Position numbers and translations under genes: made by a program
Part shown: one piece after another, positions 51,440 through 61,943 of the stretch
How positions within the stretch are numbered: the stretch's first letter is position 1
How the letters are laid out: the number at the start of each line of letters is the position of its first letter
From: Lentisphaeria bacterium
GTDB taxonomy: Bacteria; Verrucomicrobiota; Lentisphaeria; Victivallales; Victivallaceae
Direction: 5' to 3'
Length of the DNA: 64,000 nt
Assembly: GCA_022009855.1 (NCBI GenBank)
Contig: CP091727.1
Span: 2,170,001-2,234,000 of the forward strand
Notes under the pieces: generated by a model
The model's input: only the letters and a program-made list of their open reading frames with translations
The model's database searches: none
What the model was told of the DNA's origin: nothing

Positions 51440-53255
51440 ATGAAAAAATTTCTGCTGCGGCTTCACCGCCGGTTCATTCTGCGGACTGTCCGGTTCTGGC
51501 AGACCCGCTGGGGCGAGCGGAGTCTCATCATTCTGCTGGCGATCCTGATCGGCGCGGCCGCCGCCATTGCCGCCGCTCTGCTGCATATGCTGGTCACCCG
51601 GCTCGAAGCGTTCGGCATCTGGCTCGCCGGGACCCCGCATGATGACCACGGCCTCGGCTGGCTCGGAATCCTCCTCGTTCTGCCGCTGGCGGGCATGCTG
51701 CTCTCCTTTCTCGTGCAGCGTTACCTGGGCGGGCCGCGCTACGCCAAGAGCCTGAGCCCGCTGATCCTCGCCTTGAACCGGCGGCGGACCGGCATCCCCG
51801 CGGTCGAGATCGTCAGCCATATGCTCTCCAGCGCCCTCTCGGTCGGCCTCGGCGGCTCCGCCGGACTGGAGGCGCCGAGCGTATTGACCGGCGCGGCGAT
51901 CGGCTCGAACAGCGCCGGATTCCTCCACATCGACCGCCGCCACCGCAGTCTGCTGGTCGGCTGCGGTTCCGCCGCCGCCATCTCCGCCATCTTCGACAGC
52001 CCCATCGCCGGCGTCCTCTTCGCCGCCGAAGTCTTGTTGCCGGAATTCAGCGTGTCGGCGCTGATTCCGATGATCATGTCCAGCGCGGTCGCCACGGTGG
52101 TGTCGCGCCAGATCATCGGCGACAACCAGTTCTTTCTCGCGATCAACGCGCCGTGGCAGGCAAACGCCATCCCCTGCTATTTCCTCTGCGGCATCTTCTG
52201 CGCGCTGGTCGGCGTCTACGTCATCAAGGCGGCCTATTTCACCTCCGCCCAGCTCAAGAGCCGCTTCCGCAATCCGTGGCTGCGGCTCTTCGCCGGCGGC
52301 AGCGTGCTCTGCGTCATTCTGCTGGTTTTCCCGCTGCTGCGCGGTCAGGGGCTACCTCTATATCGAGAAGCTCTTCACCGGCGACATGGAGGGGCTGGCC
52401 GCCTCGGCGCCGCTGCTCGGCTGGATCCCCTCCCAGTCGGCGCTGCTGGTGGTCCTGGTCGCGGTGGTGATTCTGGTCAAGGTGATCGCTTCGGTGCTGA
52501 CGGTGGATTCCGGCGGCGACGGCGGCATCTTCGCTCCTTCGATGTTCATCGGCGCCTTTGCCGGATTCGCCTTCGCGCGACTGGTCAACCTGACCGGAGT
52601 GATCCAGCTGCAGGAGTACAACTTCGTCGCGGTCGGCATGTGCGGGGTCTTCACCGCCGTGATGCGCGCGCCGCTGACCGGAATCTTCCTCATCGCCGAA
52701 GTGACCGGTGGTTACATCCTGCTGGTGCCGCTGATGATCGTCTCGTCGGTGTCATGGTTCGTGGCGCGCTTCTTCGAGCCGAACTCCATCTACCGGAAGG
52801 CGCTGGTGGAGAACAACCTGCTCGACGATGACCGTGACCGCACCATGCTGCGCCGCCTGCCGGTTCGGCTGCTGCTGTCGCGCGATTATCACGTGCTCAA
52901 GCTCAACGATCCGCTGCAGAAGGTGACCGGTCTGGTCGAGCGGACTCCTGAGGAGATCTTCCCGGTGCTCGACGACAGCGGCAAGCTGATCGGCGTGGTC
53001 CATCTGGAGAAGATCCTTGCGGTGATGCTCAACCCCAAGGTGTACAGCCTTCTGGTGGTGTTCGACCTGATGGAGCCGCCGCTCGGAATCGTCTCGCCCG
53101 ACGACGATCTCGCCTGGGCGATGGCGAACTTCGAGAAGCACAACCTCGCCTATCTGCCGGTCTGCGACGCCTCCGGAACCTTTCACGGTTTCATCGCCAA
53201 GGCGTCGATTTTCAGCCGTTACCGGCGGATGGTACGCGAGAGCGACAGTTTTTAA
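51440..53255 (+). CDS. ClC family chloride channel/antiporter with C-terminal CBS pair, one frameshift
   Basis: About 604 residues. Ten or more membrane helices carry the ClC selectivity loops: GLGGSAGLEAPSVLTGAAIG, whose Glu in GLEAP is the gating glutamate, then CGSAAAISAIFDSPIAGVLF, and the later SGGDGGIFAPSMFIGAFAG. The last 130 residues are two CBS domains (RTPEEIFPVLDDSGKLIGVV, LAYLPVCDASGTFHGFIAKA). The break is GGGG 52348-52351; three G restores GQGYLYIEKLFTGDMEG. It presumably exchanges chloride and protons in pH or osmotic balance. It is convergent with queC, overlapping it by 4 bp. Confidence 0.92.
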
Positions 53256-53934
53256 TCCGTCGTGTAACGGGTCGGATCGGGGACGCCCGCTTCGCGGAAT
53301 CCGGCGATCCGCAGTGCACAGCTCGCGCATTTGCCGCAGGAGCGCCCTTCCGCATCCGGATTGTAGCAGCTGGTGGTCAAGCCGTAATCGACGCCGAGCG
53401 CGGTGCCGCGCCGGATGATCTGCGCTTTGCTCAAATTCTGGAGCGGGGCGTTGATGCTGTAGCGCCACCCTCGTCGACGGCGCAGGTGCCGAGGCGGGCG
53501 GTTTCGGCGAAGGATTCGATGAACTTCGGCCGGCAGTCCGGATAGCCCGAATAGTCCACGCTGTTGACGCCGATGAAGATGTCGCGTGCGCCGAGCACCT
53601 CCGCCCACGCGGTGGCGAAGGAGAGGAAGATCAAATTCCGGGCGGGCACGTAGGTGATCGGAATTCCCTTCGACTCCTCCGCGTCGGGCACCGGAATCGC
53701 GTCGTCGGTCAGCGCCGAGCCGCCCCAGAGCCGGAGGTCGATCCGGACCGTGTGATGGAGTGCCGCTCCGAGGCTGCGGGCGACGTTCGCGGCCGCCTCC
53801 AGTTCGCAGCGGTGGCGCTGTCCGTAATCGAAGCTCAATGCGTAACAGGAGAATCCTTCCGCCCTGGCGATCGCCAGCACGGTGGCGGAATCGAGTCCGC
53901 CGCTCAGCAATACAACTGCCCGTTTTTCCGACAT
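53252..53934 (-). CDS. queC: 7-cyano-7-deazaguanine synthase, one frameshift
   Basis: About 227 residues. It converts 7-carboxy-7-deazaguanine to preQ0 with ATP and ammonia in queuosine synthesis. The PP-loop VVLLSGGLDSATVLAIA is at the start, then LSFDYGQRHRCELEAA, YVPARNLIFLSFATAWAE and GVNSVDYSGYPDCRPKFI. The C-terminal zinc site is TTSCYNPDAEGRSCGKCASC. The break is near 53465, where one base is missing; with it, DEGWRYSINAPLQNLSK is restored. No other queuosine genes are near. An upstream -10-like element lies near 54030. Confidence 0.93.
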
Positions 53935-54092
53935 GGTGTGAAATTCCTGCTCTGAGATGGATGAAACAGCTGACCGCCGTTCGATTTGAGCGGGAACGGC
54001 AAGTCGTTGTCTCTATAATATACCGTTTACCGACGGAAAGTTCAATCCGAAGCTCCGGAAAATCTCCGGCCCGTCGCGCCGGGGAAGAAGAT

Positions 54093-54121
54093 TTGACATC
54101 TCCGGGATGGCTGTGTATATT
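54093..54121 (+). promoter_or_regulatory. Promoter of the AraC gene of the GRE cluster
   Basis: A consensus TTGACA (54093-54098), 17 bp and TATATT (54116-54121), 22 bp before ATG 54144. Confidence 0.62.
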
Positions 54122-54143
54122 GTTCCGCAGGAGAGTGGCCAGA

Positions 54144-54991
54144 ATGGGACAGAACGCGAAACAGGAGAGATACTGCATCCCGACGCCGCTGCAGGTGCAG
54201 CCGCATTTTTCCTTCGTGAACGTCTTCCGGGAGTCGACGCAGTACTGCCGCATCTACGATCTGCCGTTCCTCTGCGTCAGTACCTGTCTCCGCGAGAATC
54301 CCGACGATCCCTCCTCTTCGGTCAACCTGAAGACCGGCGAAGTCAACGTCTTCCATGAGAACGACATCCGTCTGGTGCTGCCCGGAGTTGCCCGCCGCTA
54401 CACCTACACGACAGCGAACGAGCATCTGTGCATCCATTTCCGGCTGGAACTCTTTCCCGGTGCGGGAGTGTTCCCGGAAGACGGATCCTGCATCGTGGTC
54501 AACTCCCCGGAGTTGCGGCGGGAGTTCGAGGAGATTTTCCGGGTATCTGATCCGATCCTGCGGCTGGCGGGCTGTCAGGAGTTCGCGCTGAAGATCTGCC
54601 GGATGCACTGGCCGCGGAGCTATGCGCCCGATCTGGGCGCCCGGCGGTTTTTCGAACCGGTCATGCGTTACATTCGCGAGCAGGTTTCGGCGGAGACGCA
54701 GATCGAGGATCTGGCCGAAATGCTGGGCTGTTCCGGGGATCTCTTTTCGCGGCGGTTTCACGCGGTCTTCGGGGAATCCCCGAAAAAGTATCTGCAAAGG
54801 AGCTTTTTTCCCGCGCCGCGCTGCTGCTCGTCGATCCGGGGGTGAATGTCAAGGAGGTCGCCGGAGCTCTCGGTTTCTCCTCGGAATTTTACTTCTCCAA
54901 ATTCTTCAAGCGGCTTTCCGGAATGTCGCCGAGCGAATACCGGCGGCGGTCGCACTGGGTGCTCTCCCCGGAAAATGACATGCTTTCCTGA
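54144..54991 (+). CDS. AraC family transcriptional regulator of the glycyl-radical cluster, one frameshift
   Basis: About 283 residues. ATG 54144 has an upstream GCAGGAG and a strong promoter. The sensor is shorter and less cupin-like (EVNVFHENDIRLVLPGVA, RYTYTTANEHLCIHFRLELF). The DNA-binding half reads AETQIEDLAEMLGCSGDLFS, then KEVAGALGFSSEFYFSKFFK and MSPSEYRRR. The break near 54800 needs one added base (YLQKELFSRAALLLVDPG). It lies 76 bp upstream of the glycyl-radical enzyme on the same strand and is the likely regulator of that operon. Confidence 0.87.
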
Positions 54992-55067
54992 GAAAACCAC
55001 ATTCCTTTTCCTCCCTTTCCGGCGTATACTATGATCAGAACGGTATTCCAAACAGGAGGAATTCACC

Positions 55068-57196
55068 ATGAACGACCGGATTGCCCGACTGATCGATGAA
55101 GTCAAGAGCGGGAATATTTTCCCGCCGACCGTAACCGTCGAATACGATCCCTTCGACGAAAATCTGCCTGAGCCGATGCGGATCGCCAAGCGCCTGAGCG
55201 AGTATATGGCCGCCCAGGTGCCCGTCATCGGCGACGACAACGAGCTGGTGGGACGAATGAAGTTCAACGGCTCCGTTCCGGCCGATATCTTCACCCGGAG
55301 CGGACACCCCGGGATCCGCATCGCGCTGCAACACTACTACAACCAGCCGCAGGAAAATCTCTGCACGATGGAGTGGCAGCATTCGAACATGGATTTCGGC
55401 CGGCTCATCCGCGGCGGACTTGACGCGTTCCGCGCCGGTATCCGCGACGCCCGGCCGCGCCATTTCGGCAATCAGGAGAAGCTCAATTTTCTCGCCGCGC
55501 TCGACAGCGTGATCCGCGGCATCTCCGAACGCGCCCTGCTGCTGGCGGAGGCGTGCCGGGAGGCCGCCCGGGAGTGCGAGGATCCCCGGCGGCGGGAGAC
55601 CCTGCTGCGCATGGCGGGGAACTGTGCGCGGGTGCCGATGCATCCGGCGCGGAATTTCGAGGAGGCCGTGCAGTGCGTCTACTTCTGCTTCCCGTTTCTC
55701 CCGGACAGCATCGGGCGGCCGGATCAATACCTGCTGCCGTTCTACCGGCAGGGAATCAAGGATGGTTCGCTCACTGTCGAACATGCGCGGGAACTGCTTC
55801 AGGAGCTGTTCGTGATGATCCACGGCTGGACGCCGCCGACCAGCCGGAATGCTCCCTTCAGCGCGGAATCCCACTTCGTCGTCGGCGGCTACACTCTTGA
55901 ACACGAGGATGGATTCAACGAACTTTCGCGGCTGATCGTCGAGAGTCTGCTGGAGTGCGACCTGATCCGGCCGCAGGTTTCGCTGCGCTGGAATGCGAAG
56001 ACGCCGCGCGAGGTGCTCCGCTTCATGCTCGACTGCGAACGGAAGGATAAGAACCGGCGCATCGCCTTCGTCAACGACGAGCCGCGCATCCGCGCGCTGA
56101 TGACCATCGACAAGCGGTCGTGGGAGGATGCGTTCGACTACATCATAGTCGGCTGCAACGAACCGGCGTTCCAGGGCGGCATCTCGCTGGGCGGAAACAC
56201 GATCAACATTCTCCATCCGCTGCTTTCGACGCTGAACCGCCGCCGCGCCGACATCGTCGAATGTGCGACGTACGAGGAGTTCTACGCGATTTTCGAGGAG
56301 GAGCTTTTCCGCTCCCTGGAGCTGGTGCTGGACTACTCCAACCGCTTCAACATGCTCCGGGCGCGGGACTGCAATGTGCTCTCCAGCCTCTTCCTCGACG
56401 GCTGTATCGAGCGTGCCGCGAGCGCCAACCGCAACGGCGCGCGCAAATCCCGGTACTGTGCCAATATGATGGGGAGCACCAATCTCATCGACTCCCTCTC
56501 GATCATCCGGCAGTATGTGTTCGAGGAGAGGAAGGTCACGCTCGCCGAACTCTGCGCCGCGTCTCGACGCCGACTGGCAGGGGCCATGAGGCGCTGCGGA
56601 CCGACATTCTCAAGAATGGAAAATTCTTCGGCAACAACGACGACTTCTCCAACGCGACCGCGCACGCCTTCTACCGGAGCGTCTGGAAATTCGCCGAAGG
56701 ACGCACCGACCTCAACGGCAATGCGCTCAACTACGGCAACCTGACCGGCTACAACATCCATTTCGCCCGCTACGGCGCCCTGACTCCCGCCACGCCGGAC
56801 GGACGTGTCGCGGGAAGCGCGCTGCTCTTCGGCAGCGGGCAGTCCGACGGCCGGGACCACGACGGGCTGACCAGCCTCCTGCTCGCCGTCGCCCATATGG
56901 ATCCGACCGGAGTCATGTGCGGTAACAGCATCCTGAACATCACCATCGATGAGGCGACCATTCAGAATCCGGAGGGGTTCGAACGGCTGGTGTCGGCGGT
57001 GGAAACCTACTTCCGCGAAGGGGGGCTGCATCTGCAGTTCAGCCACGTCTCCCGCGAGGAGCTGCTCGCCGCCCGGAAGGAGCCGCAGAAATACAAGAGC
57101 CTGCGCGTCCGCGTCTCCGGATTCTCCGCCCCGTTCGTCGATCTGGCGGAGGCCATCCAGGAGAATGTCATCGCGCGGACCGAGGCGCAGCCGTGA
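55068..57196 (+). CDS. Glycyl-radical enzyme of unknown substrate (PFL-like family), two small frameshifts
   Basis: About 709 residues. The PFL-like fold is clear: GRMKFNGSVPADIFTRSGHP, NLCTMEWQHSNMDFGRLI, PGRPDQYLLPFY-type region (SIGRPDQYLLPFYRQG), then VGCNEPAFQGGISLGGNTIN. The active-site pair is Cys363-Asn364-Glu365, where eliminases such as glycerol, propanediol and hydroxyproline dehydratases have GCVEP. The radical glycine lies in VRVSGFSAPFVDLA near the C-terminus. Two extra bases near 56570 and in GGGG 56595-56598 break the frame; correction gives LCAALDADWQGHEALR. The downstream SDR and activase overlap or follow closely, so all three form one operon. The Cys-x-Glu pair suggests dehydration or lyase chemistry, not formate production. 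Substrate unknown. Confidence 0.85.
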
Positions 57197-58022
57197 GCGG
57201 CCGGGAGCTGTGCGGGCGGAGCGTCTGGGTGACCGGCTCCTCCCGCGGCATCGGGCGGGCGATCGCCGCCGCCTTCGCCGAGGCGGGCTGCCGGGTTGCG
57301 CTGCACGGACGCTCGTTTACCAATCTGCGCAATTCGCAGGAGGGGAACGACCTGCGTGAGGTCGCCCGGGAGCTTGCCGCACAGACCGGCAGTGACGTCC
57401 GGGCATTTCAGGGGAGCTTTCGCAGGAGGAGGAGGTCCGGCGCTGTGCGGTGGAGATCCGCGCCGCATTCGGGCGGATCGATTTCCTGGTCTGCTGTGCC
57501 GGTGGCGCCAGCCGCCACGGAGAGATCGCACCGGGCAAATTCGCCGGAACGCTCGATTTCACTCCTGCGGAGATCGAGGCGATGTTCCGGATCAATCTTC
57601 TGCCCACGCTTCTTTGCTGCCGGGAGGTGGCCCCGGAGATGGCCGCCAACCGCTTCGGTCGCATCGTCACGATCGGTTCCATCGCCGGTTGCGGCGGACA
57701 CAAGACCGGCGGCACCGGCCATACCGGCTATGCTCTTGCCAAGGAGGCGGTTCACGCTTACACGCGGCAGCTTGCCGCCCGGCTGCGCCATGACGGAATC
57801 CCGGTCAACTGCGTGATCCCGGGCAACATCAACACTCCCACGACGCGGCTGCGCTTCGGCGGCGACCGGGCCGAACCGGCCGCCGGGCTGAGCCGCCTCG
57901 AACATGTCGGGAAGCCGGAGGATATCGCCCGTCTGGTGCTGTTTCTCTGCGGGCCGGGCGGCGAATACATTTCCGGAGAGTGCATCCGGGTCGACGGCGG
58001 CGAGCAGTTGTTCCCGTGCTGA
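57193..58022 (+). CDS. SDR family NAD(P)-dependent oxidoreductase, one frameshift
   Basis: About 276 residues, starting GTG 57193 and overlapping the GRE stop by 4 bp. The SDR motifs are present: SVWVTGSSRGIGRAIAAAF (TGxxxGIG), LVCCAGGASRHG (NAG-like), RIVTIGSIAGCGGHKTGG with the catalytic Ser, and YALAKEAVHAY with YxxxK, then NCVIPGNINTPTTRLRFGG and ISGECIRVDGGEQ. A break lies near 57425. It probably reduces or oxidises the GRE product or prepares its substrate, perhaps a sugar or polyol derivative. Confidence 0.88.
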
Positions 58023-58035
58023 AACAGGAGGAGGT

Positions 58036-58953
58036 ATGGAAGAGTTATCGGCGACAGTTTTCGACATTCAGAAATTTTCCATTCACGACGGTCCGGGGAT
58101 CCGCACCACGGTCTTTCTGAAGGGGTGTCCGCTCCGCTGTCTCTGGTGCCACAATCCGGAATCCCGGTCGCCGCGGCCGGAACTCTTCTTCAATCCGGAG
58201 AAGTGCCTCTCCTGCGGGGCGTGTGTCGAAGCGTGCCCTCGGCAGGCGCACCGCGTTCCGCCGGAGGGGGGGCATCTGCTCGACCGGTCGCGCTGCACCG
58301 TCTGCGGAACATGCGCGGCACTCTGCCCCGCTTCGGCGCTGGAACTGTGCGGAAAGTCGATGCGGCTCTCCGAGGTGCTCTCCGAGGTGCGGAAGGACCG
58401 GGCCTTCTACGAGAACTCCGGCGGCGGCATGACCCTCTCCGGCGGGGAGCCGATGATGCAGTTCGAATTCGTCCGCGCGCTCTGCGAAGCGGCGAAGCGC
58501 GCGCCGGGCATTCCGAACATCGCGCTGGAGAGCTGCGGCTTCGCCCCGGTGGAGCACTACCGGGAGCTTCTTCCGTGGATCGATCTCTTTCTCTTCGACG
58601 TCAAGACGCTGGACCCGGAGAAGCACCGGCGGTACACCGGCGTGCCGCTGGAACCGATTCTCCGGACGCTGCGTTTTCTGGACGACTCCGGAGCGGCGAT
58701 TTCGCTCCGCTGCCCGCTGATTCCCGGATGGAACGATTCGGAGGAGGAGCAGAGAAAGATTGCGGAGCTGGCGAACACTCTTCGCCATGTGCGTTCGATC
58801 GATCTGGAACCCTACCACCCGCTCGGAGAAGCGAAGGCGCGCCGGCTCGGGAAGGAGCCGGAGTTCACCGCCCCTTCGTCCCGCCGGACTATGCCGAAAA
58901 AAATCCGCGGCTTTCTCCAGCCGCTGACCGCCGTTCCGGTTCGTCCGGCCTGA
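58036..58953 (+). CDS. Glycyl-radical enzyme activating enzyme (radical SAM)
   Basis: 305 residues, ATG 58036 after AGGAGGAGG. It installs the glycyl radical on the partner GRE using SAM. Residues 30-40 have the radical SAM triad FLKGCPLRCLWCHNPES. Two inserted [4Fe-4S] sets follow (CLSCGACVEACP, CTVCGTCAALCP), as in the eliminase-type activases rather than PflA. Next are MTLSGGEPMMQFEF and FLFDVKTLDPEKHRRYTG. A short patch near residue 276 (APSSRRTMPKK) is probably out of frame; one added C and one removed A (A7 at 58902-58908) give APFVPPDYAEKIRGF. Confidence 0.93.
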   Translation: MEELSATVFDIQKFSIHDGPGIRTTVFLKGCPLRCLWCHNPESRSPRPELFFNPEKCLSCGACVEACPRQAHRVPPEGGHLLDRSRCTVCGTCAALCPASALELCGKSMRLSEVLSEVRKDRAFYENSGGGMTLSGGEPMMQFEFVRALCEAAKRAPGIPNIALESCGFAPVEHYRELLPWIDLFLFDVKTLDPEKHRRYTGVPLEPILRTLRFLDDSGAAISLRCPLIPGWNDSEEEQRKIAELANTLRHVRSIDLEPYHPLGEAKARRLGKEPEFTAPSSRRTMPKKIRGFLQPLTAVPVRPA

Positions 58954-59045
58954 TTCATCCGGCGGAAAATTCCCCGTTCCGGCCCCGGTTTTCCGATGGA
59001 AAAAACGCTCCTTTGCGGTATATTATCGCCGAAGGAGAGTGAATC

Positions 59046-59682
59046 ATGGTTGTCGCGCTGGATTTCGAAACCGCCAACAGCGATCCCGGCAGCATCTGCG
59101 CGGTGGGGCTGACGTTTCTCGGGGAGGACGGGCAACTGTGTTCCCGCGGGACGCTGGTGCGGCCGCCGCGCGCATGCGGCTGGTTCAGCAGCTTCAACAT
59201 CGCGGTTCACCACATCACCCCGGCGATGGTGCGCGAGGCCCCCCGAATGGGGGAGCTCTGGCCGAAACTTGCTCCCCCGGCTGGAGGGGGCGACGATCCT
59301 TGCCCATAACGCGGCATTCGATATCGGCGTGCTTCGGAGAGGGCTGGAACTGTACGGATTCGACTATCCGACGCTCGATTTTTTCTGCACCTGCAAAAGC
59401 GCCCGGCGGGTATGGCCGGAGCTGCCCAACCACCGGCTCGACACGGTAGCGGCGCATATCGGCCACCGCTTTCTCCACCACGACGCGCGGGAGGATGCCG
59501 AAGCGGCGGCGCGGGCGTTCCTCGCCATGCTGCGGGAACGGAACTGCTCGAGCTGCGCGGAACTGGCCGAATCGGTCGGAATCCGTCTCGGCCGCCTCTA
59601 CCCCGGCGGCTGGGAGCCCTGCAACGTGGTTCCACGCCGGAACCGGGCGGCGGGAAGGACGAAACAGGAAAAAGAGCAATGA
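59046..59682 (+). CDS. DEDDh 3'-5' exonuclease (DNA Pol III epsilon-like), one frameshift
   Basis: About 212 residues. Exo motif I is VVALDFETANSD (Asp, Glu), motif II is ILAHNAAFDIGVLRRG, motif III is HDAREDAEAAARAF. The segment HHITPAMVREAP is common in this group. The break near 59270 is one extra G; removal gives ELWPKLLPRLEGATILAHN. It may proofread or process DNA/RNA ends. It lies 93 bp after the activase and overlaps rnhA by 4 bp, so the pair is a nucleic-acid module unrelated to the GRE. Confidence 0.88.
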
Positions 59683-60170
59683 AACAGATTGAAATTTATA
59701 CCGACGGCGCCTGTCGGGGAAATCCCGGTCCTGGCGGATATGGCGCGGTGCTCAAATACCGGCAACACCGGAAGGAGATTTCCGGCGGATTCCGGGAGAC
59801 GACCAACAACCGGATGGAGATCTACGCGGCGATCGCCGCGCTGGAACAGCTGATCGAGCCGTGCGAAATCACCCTCTATTCGGACTCCCGCTATCTGGTG
59901 GATGCGATTTCGAAGCGGTGGCTCGCAAACTGGAGGCGACGGGGATGGATCAAGGCGGACAGACAGCCGGTCTTGAACGTCGATCTCTGGCGGCGGCTGG
60001 AGGAGGCGATGGCGCCGCACCGACTGAAGTTCGTCTGGGTGCGCGGCCACGCTTCGAATGCGGAAAACAACCGGTGCGACGAACTGGCGGTCGCCGCCGC
60101 GACCCGGGGAATCTCCCGAGGACCCGCGGTGACGGCTGGGGGGCGGGGGCGTATAATGAGAAGGAGCTGA
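59679..60170 (+). CDS. rnhA: Ribonuclease HI
   Basis: Intact, 163 residues, near the usual 155. It degrades the RNA strand of RNA:DNA hybrids. The four catalytic acids and His are in place: Asp9 in YTDGACRGNPGPGG, Glu47 in NNRMEIYAAI, Asp69 in LYSDSRYLVDAI, His124 in WVRGHASNAENNRCDE, and Asp134. The last 20 residues are basic and unlike other members; the end may shift if an unseen frame error lies there. Confidence 0.96.
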   Translation: MKQIEIYTDGACRGNPGPGGYGAVLKYRQHRKEISGGFRETTNNRMEIYAAIAALEQLIEPCEITLYSDSRYLVDAISKRWLANWRRRGWIKADRQPVLNVDLWRRLEEAMAPHRLKFVWVRGHASNAENNRCDELAVAAATRGISRGPAVTAGGRGRIMRRS

Positions 60171-60175
60171 TTGCC

Positions 60176-61055
60176 ATGAAGATCATCGATGTGCATATTC
60201 ATTTCACCGATCACGAGGGATTCCGGGAGACGGCGCGGAAGGCCGGGCACGAGAACTCCGCCGGACATCTGCGTCGGGAATTCGAACGGCTCGGCGTCGT
60301 CATGGCGGTGGCGATGGGGGCCGGCCGCGGCGGCGACGTCGACGGCCTGAAGCGTGCCGCGGGCGGTCGACCTCGGGGGGGCGTTCGACCCGGTCCACTA
60401 CGGGCAGCCGGAGTTCATCGCCTTCTGCTGCGGAGTGGAGAGCCGGACGCTGACGCCGGAGAACTCCCGTCGTTCCGCGGCGCTCTTCGAACCGATGCTG
60501 CAGATGAAGCAGTGCGTCGGCATCAAGCTCTATCCCGGTTACAACCGCTGTTATCTCGCGGACCCGATCCACCACCCGTTCTACGAGCTGGCGGAGAAGT
60601 ACGACGTGCCGGTGGTGATCCACACCGGCGACACCGCCTCTTCGAACGGCATCCTCAAATACGCCCATCCGCTGACGGTGGATGAGGTCGCTGTGGAGTT
60701 TCCCCGGGTGCGTTTCGTGATGGCGCACTACGGCAATCCGTGGATCATCGACGCCACCGAGGTGGCGGCGAAGAACCCGAACGTCTTCATCGACCTCTCC
60801 GGGCTGGCGGTTGGGCAGTTCGCGCCGGGAGAGTTCCTCGAACACTACCGGGGCTATCTCGACCATATCCGCACCTGGATCGCCTATCTCTCCGACTACG
60901 GCAAACTGATGTACGGTTCGGACTGGCCGCTGGTCAACCTCGAAAGCTACATCGAAGTGGTGAAGAGCCTGATTCCGGCGGATCACCACGACGAGGTCTT
61001 TTACCGGAACGCGCTGCGGGTGTTTTCAAAGCTCGTTCCGTTGCTCCCGCAGTGA
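60176..61055 (+). CDS. Amidohydrolase-2 type metal-dependent TIM-barrel hydrolase, frameshifts
   Basis: About 293 residues, ATG 60176, starting 6 bp after rnhA. It has the DxHxH start MKIIDVHIHFTDH, then GIKLYPGYNRCYLADPIHH, VPVVIHTGDTASS with a metal His, RFVMAHYGNPWI, FIDLSGLAVGQF and LMYGSDWPLVNLESY with the catalytic Asp. Frame breaks lie between 60330 and 60375. Members decarboxylate or hydrolyse small aromatic or lactone compounds; a role beside the GRE cluster is possible but not shown. Confidence 0.85.
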
Positions 61056-61115
61056 TTCCGCAGGCAGCGGAAACGGCGCGACGGGGGAGGGGCTCCGCCG
61101 GCGTGGTCCTCCCCC
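61056..61115. terminator. Convergent terminator region with two hairpins
   Basis: Directly after the amidohydrolase stop, TTCCGC-aggca-GCGGAA (61056-61072) is a 6-bp hairpin. Then GGGGGAGG (61083-61090) and CCTCCCCC (61108-61115) form an 8-bp stem with 17-nt loop. They lie between convergent genes. U tracts are absent. Confidence 0.45.
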
Positions 61116-61150
61116 CTGTCCCCGCGGCGGTTCCGGGGAGCGCCGCAGGT

Positions 61151-61927
61151 TCAGCGGAGCAATTTCCGGTAGGCTTCGAAGTAGCGCCGGCCGAACTCGC
61201 GCTGGCTTTTCGCGTCGAAGTGGACCCGGTCCGGGTTGGACGTCAGTCCTTCCGAGGTGACGAAAGCGGCCGGCGCCATCTCTTCCACGACCTGCCGCTG
61301 GGCGGCGTCAACCCGTTTCTTGGAGTCGTTCCACTTTTCGCCGGGGAATTGGCTCAGCTGACCGACCAGAATCGGCAGTTCGGGATTGCCGAACTCACCC
61401 CGGAACCGGCGGAAGAGTTCCGTCAGCCGCTTGTGATAGGTGCGGCTGAGGGAGTTGCCACAGTCGGCCTCCCCCTGGTGCCAGAGGATCCCTTTGAGCG
61501 TGCCGGATTCCATCGCCTTGCGGGTGCGGGCGAGCGCATCGTCGTAGGGGTGACTTTCGGTCTGTTTCCAACTGGCTCCGGGGACCCAGGTCGAGAGCGG
61601 GGAGCCGCCGCAGGCGGCGGGGATCAGTCCCACGGTGATGGAGGGATCGCTTTCCGCCAGAAGGATGGCGAATCGCCTGCCCGGTCCGACACCGGCGAAG
61701 GGTTTGTCGAAGTGAACCGGATCCACCGCCGGGACCCAGTTCCCGTTGCGGTCGAGCATCAACACCCGCGGATGAGGCACTTTGTCCTCCGGGGCGATGG
61801 CGCCGCGGCCGGCCATGTTGGATTGCCCGGCGAGCAGAAACAGATGAAACTTCTCCTTCGGCGGCAGTTCCGCCGCCGGAAGCAGAATTCCCGTGGCCAG
61901 AAGGAGTGCGAGAAAGAGCGACTTCAT
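61151..61927 (-). CDS. Secreted SGNH carbohydrate esterase (sialate O-acetylesterase/CE6-like)
   Basis: Intact, 258 residues with signal peptide MKSLFLALLLATGILLPAA. The SGNH blocks are FLLAGQSNMAGRG with the catalytic Ser, PAACGGSPLSTW, ILWHQGEADCGNS and DRVHFDAKSQREFG with the Asp-His pair. Such enzymes remove acetyl groups from xylan, pectin or sialic acids. It overlaps or abuts the upstream secreted protein and beta-helix genes, so all three form locus 4. Confidence 0.92.
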   Translation of the reverse strand: MKSLFLALLLATGILLPAAELPPKEKFHLFLLAGQSNMAGRGAIAPEDKVPHPRVLMLDRNGNWVPAVDPVHFDKPFAGVGPGRRFAILLAESDPSITVGLIPAACGGSPLSTWVPGASWKQTESHPYDDALARTRKAMESGTLKGILWHQGEADCGNSLSRTYHKRLTELFRRFRGEFGNPELPILVGQLSQFPGEKWNDSKKRVDAAQRQVVEEMAPAAFVTSEGLTSNPDRVHFDAKSQREFGRRYFEAYRKLLR

Positions 61928-61943
61928 GATGTTTTCTCCTTAC

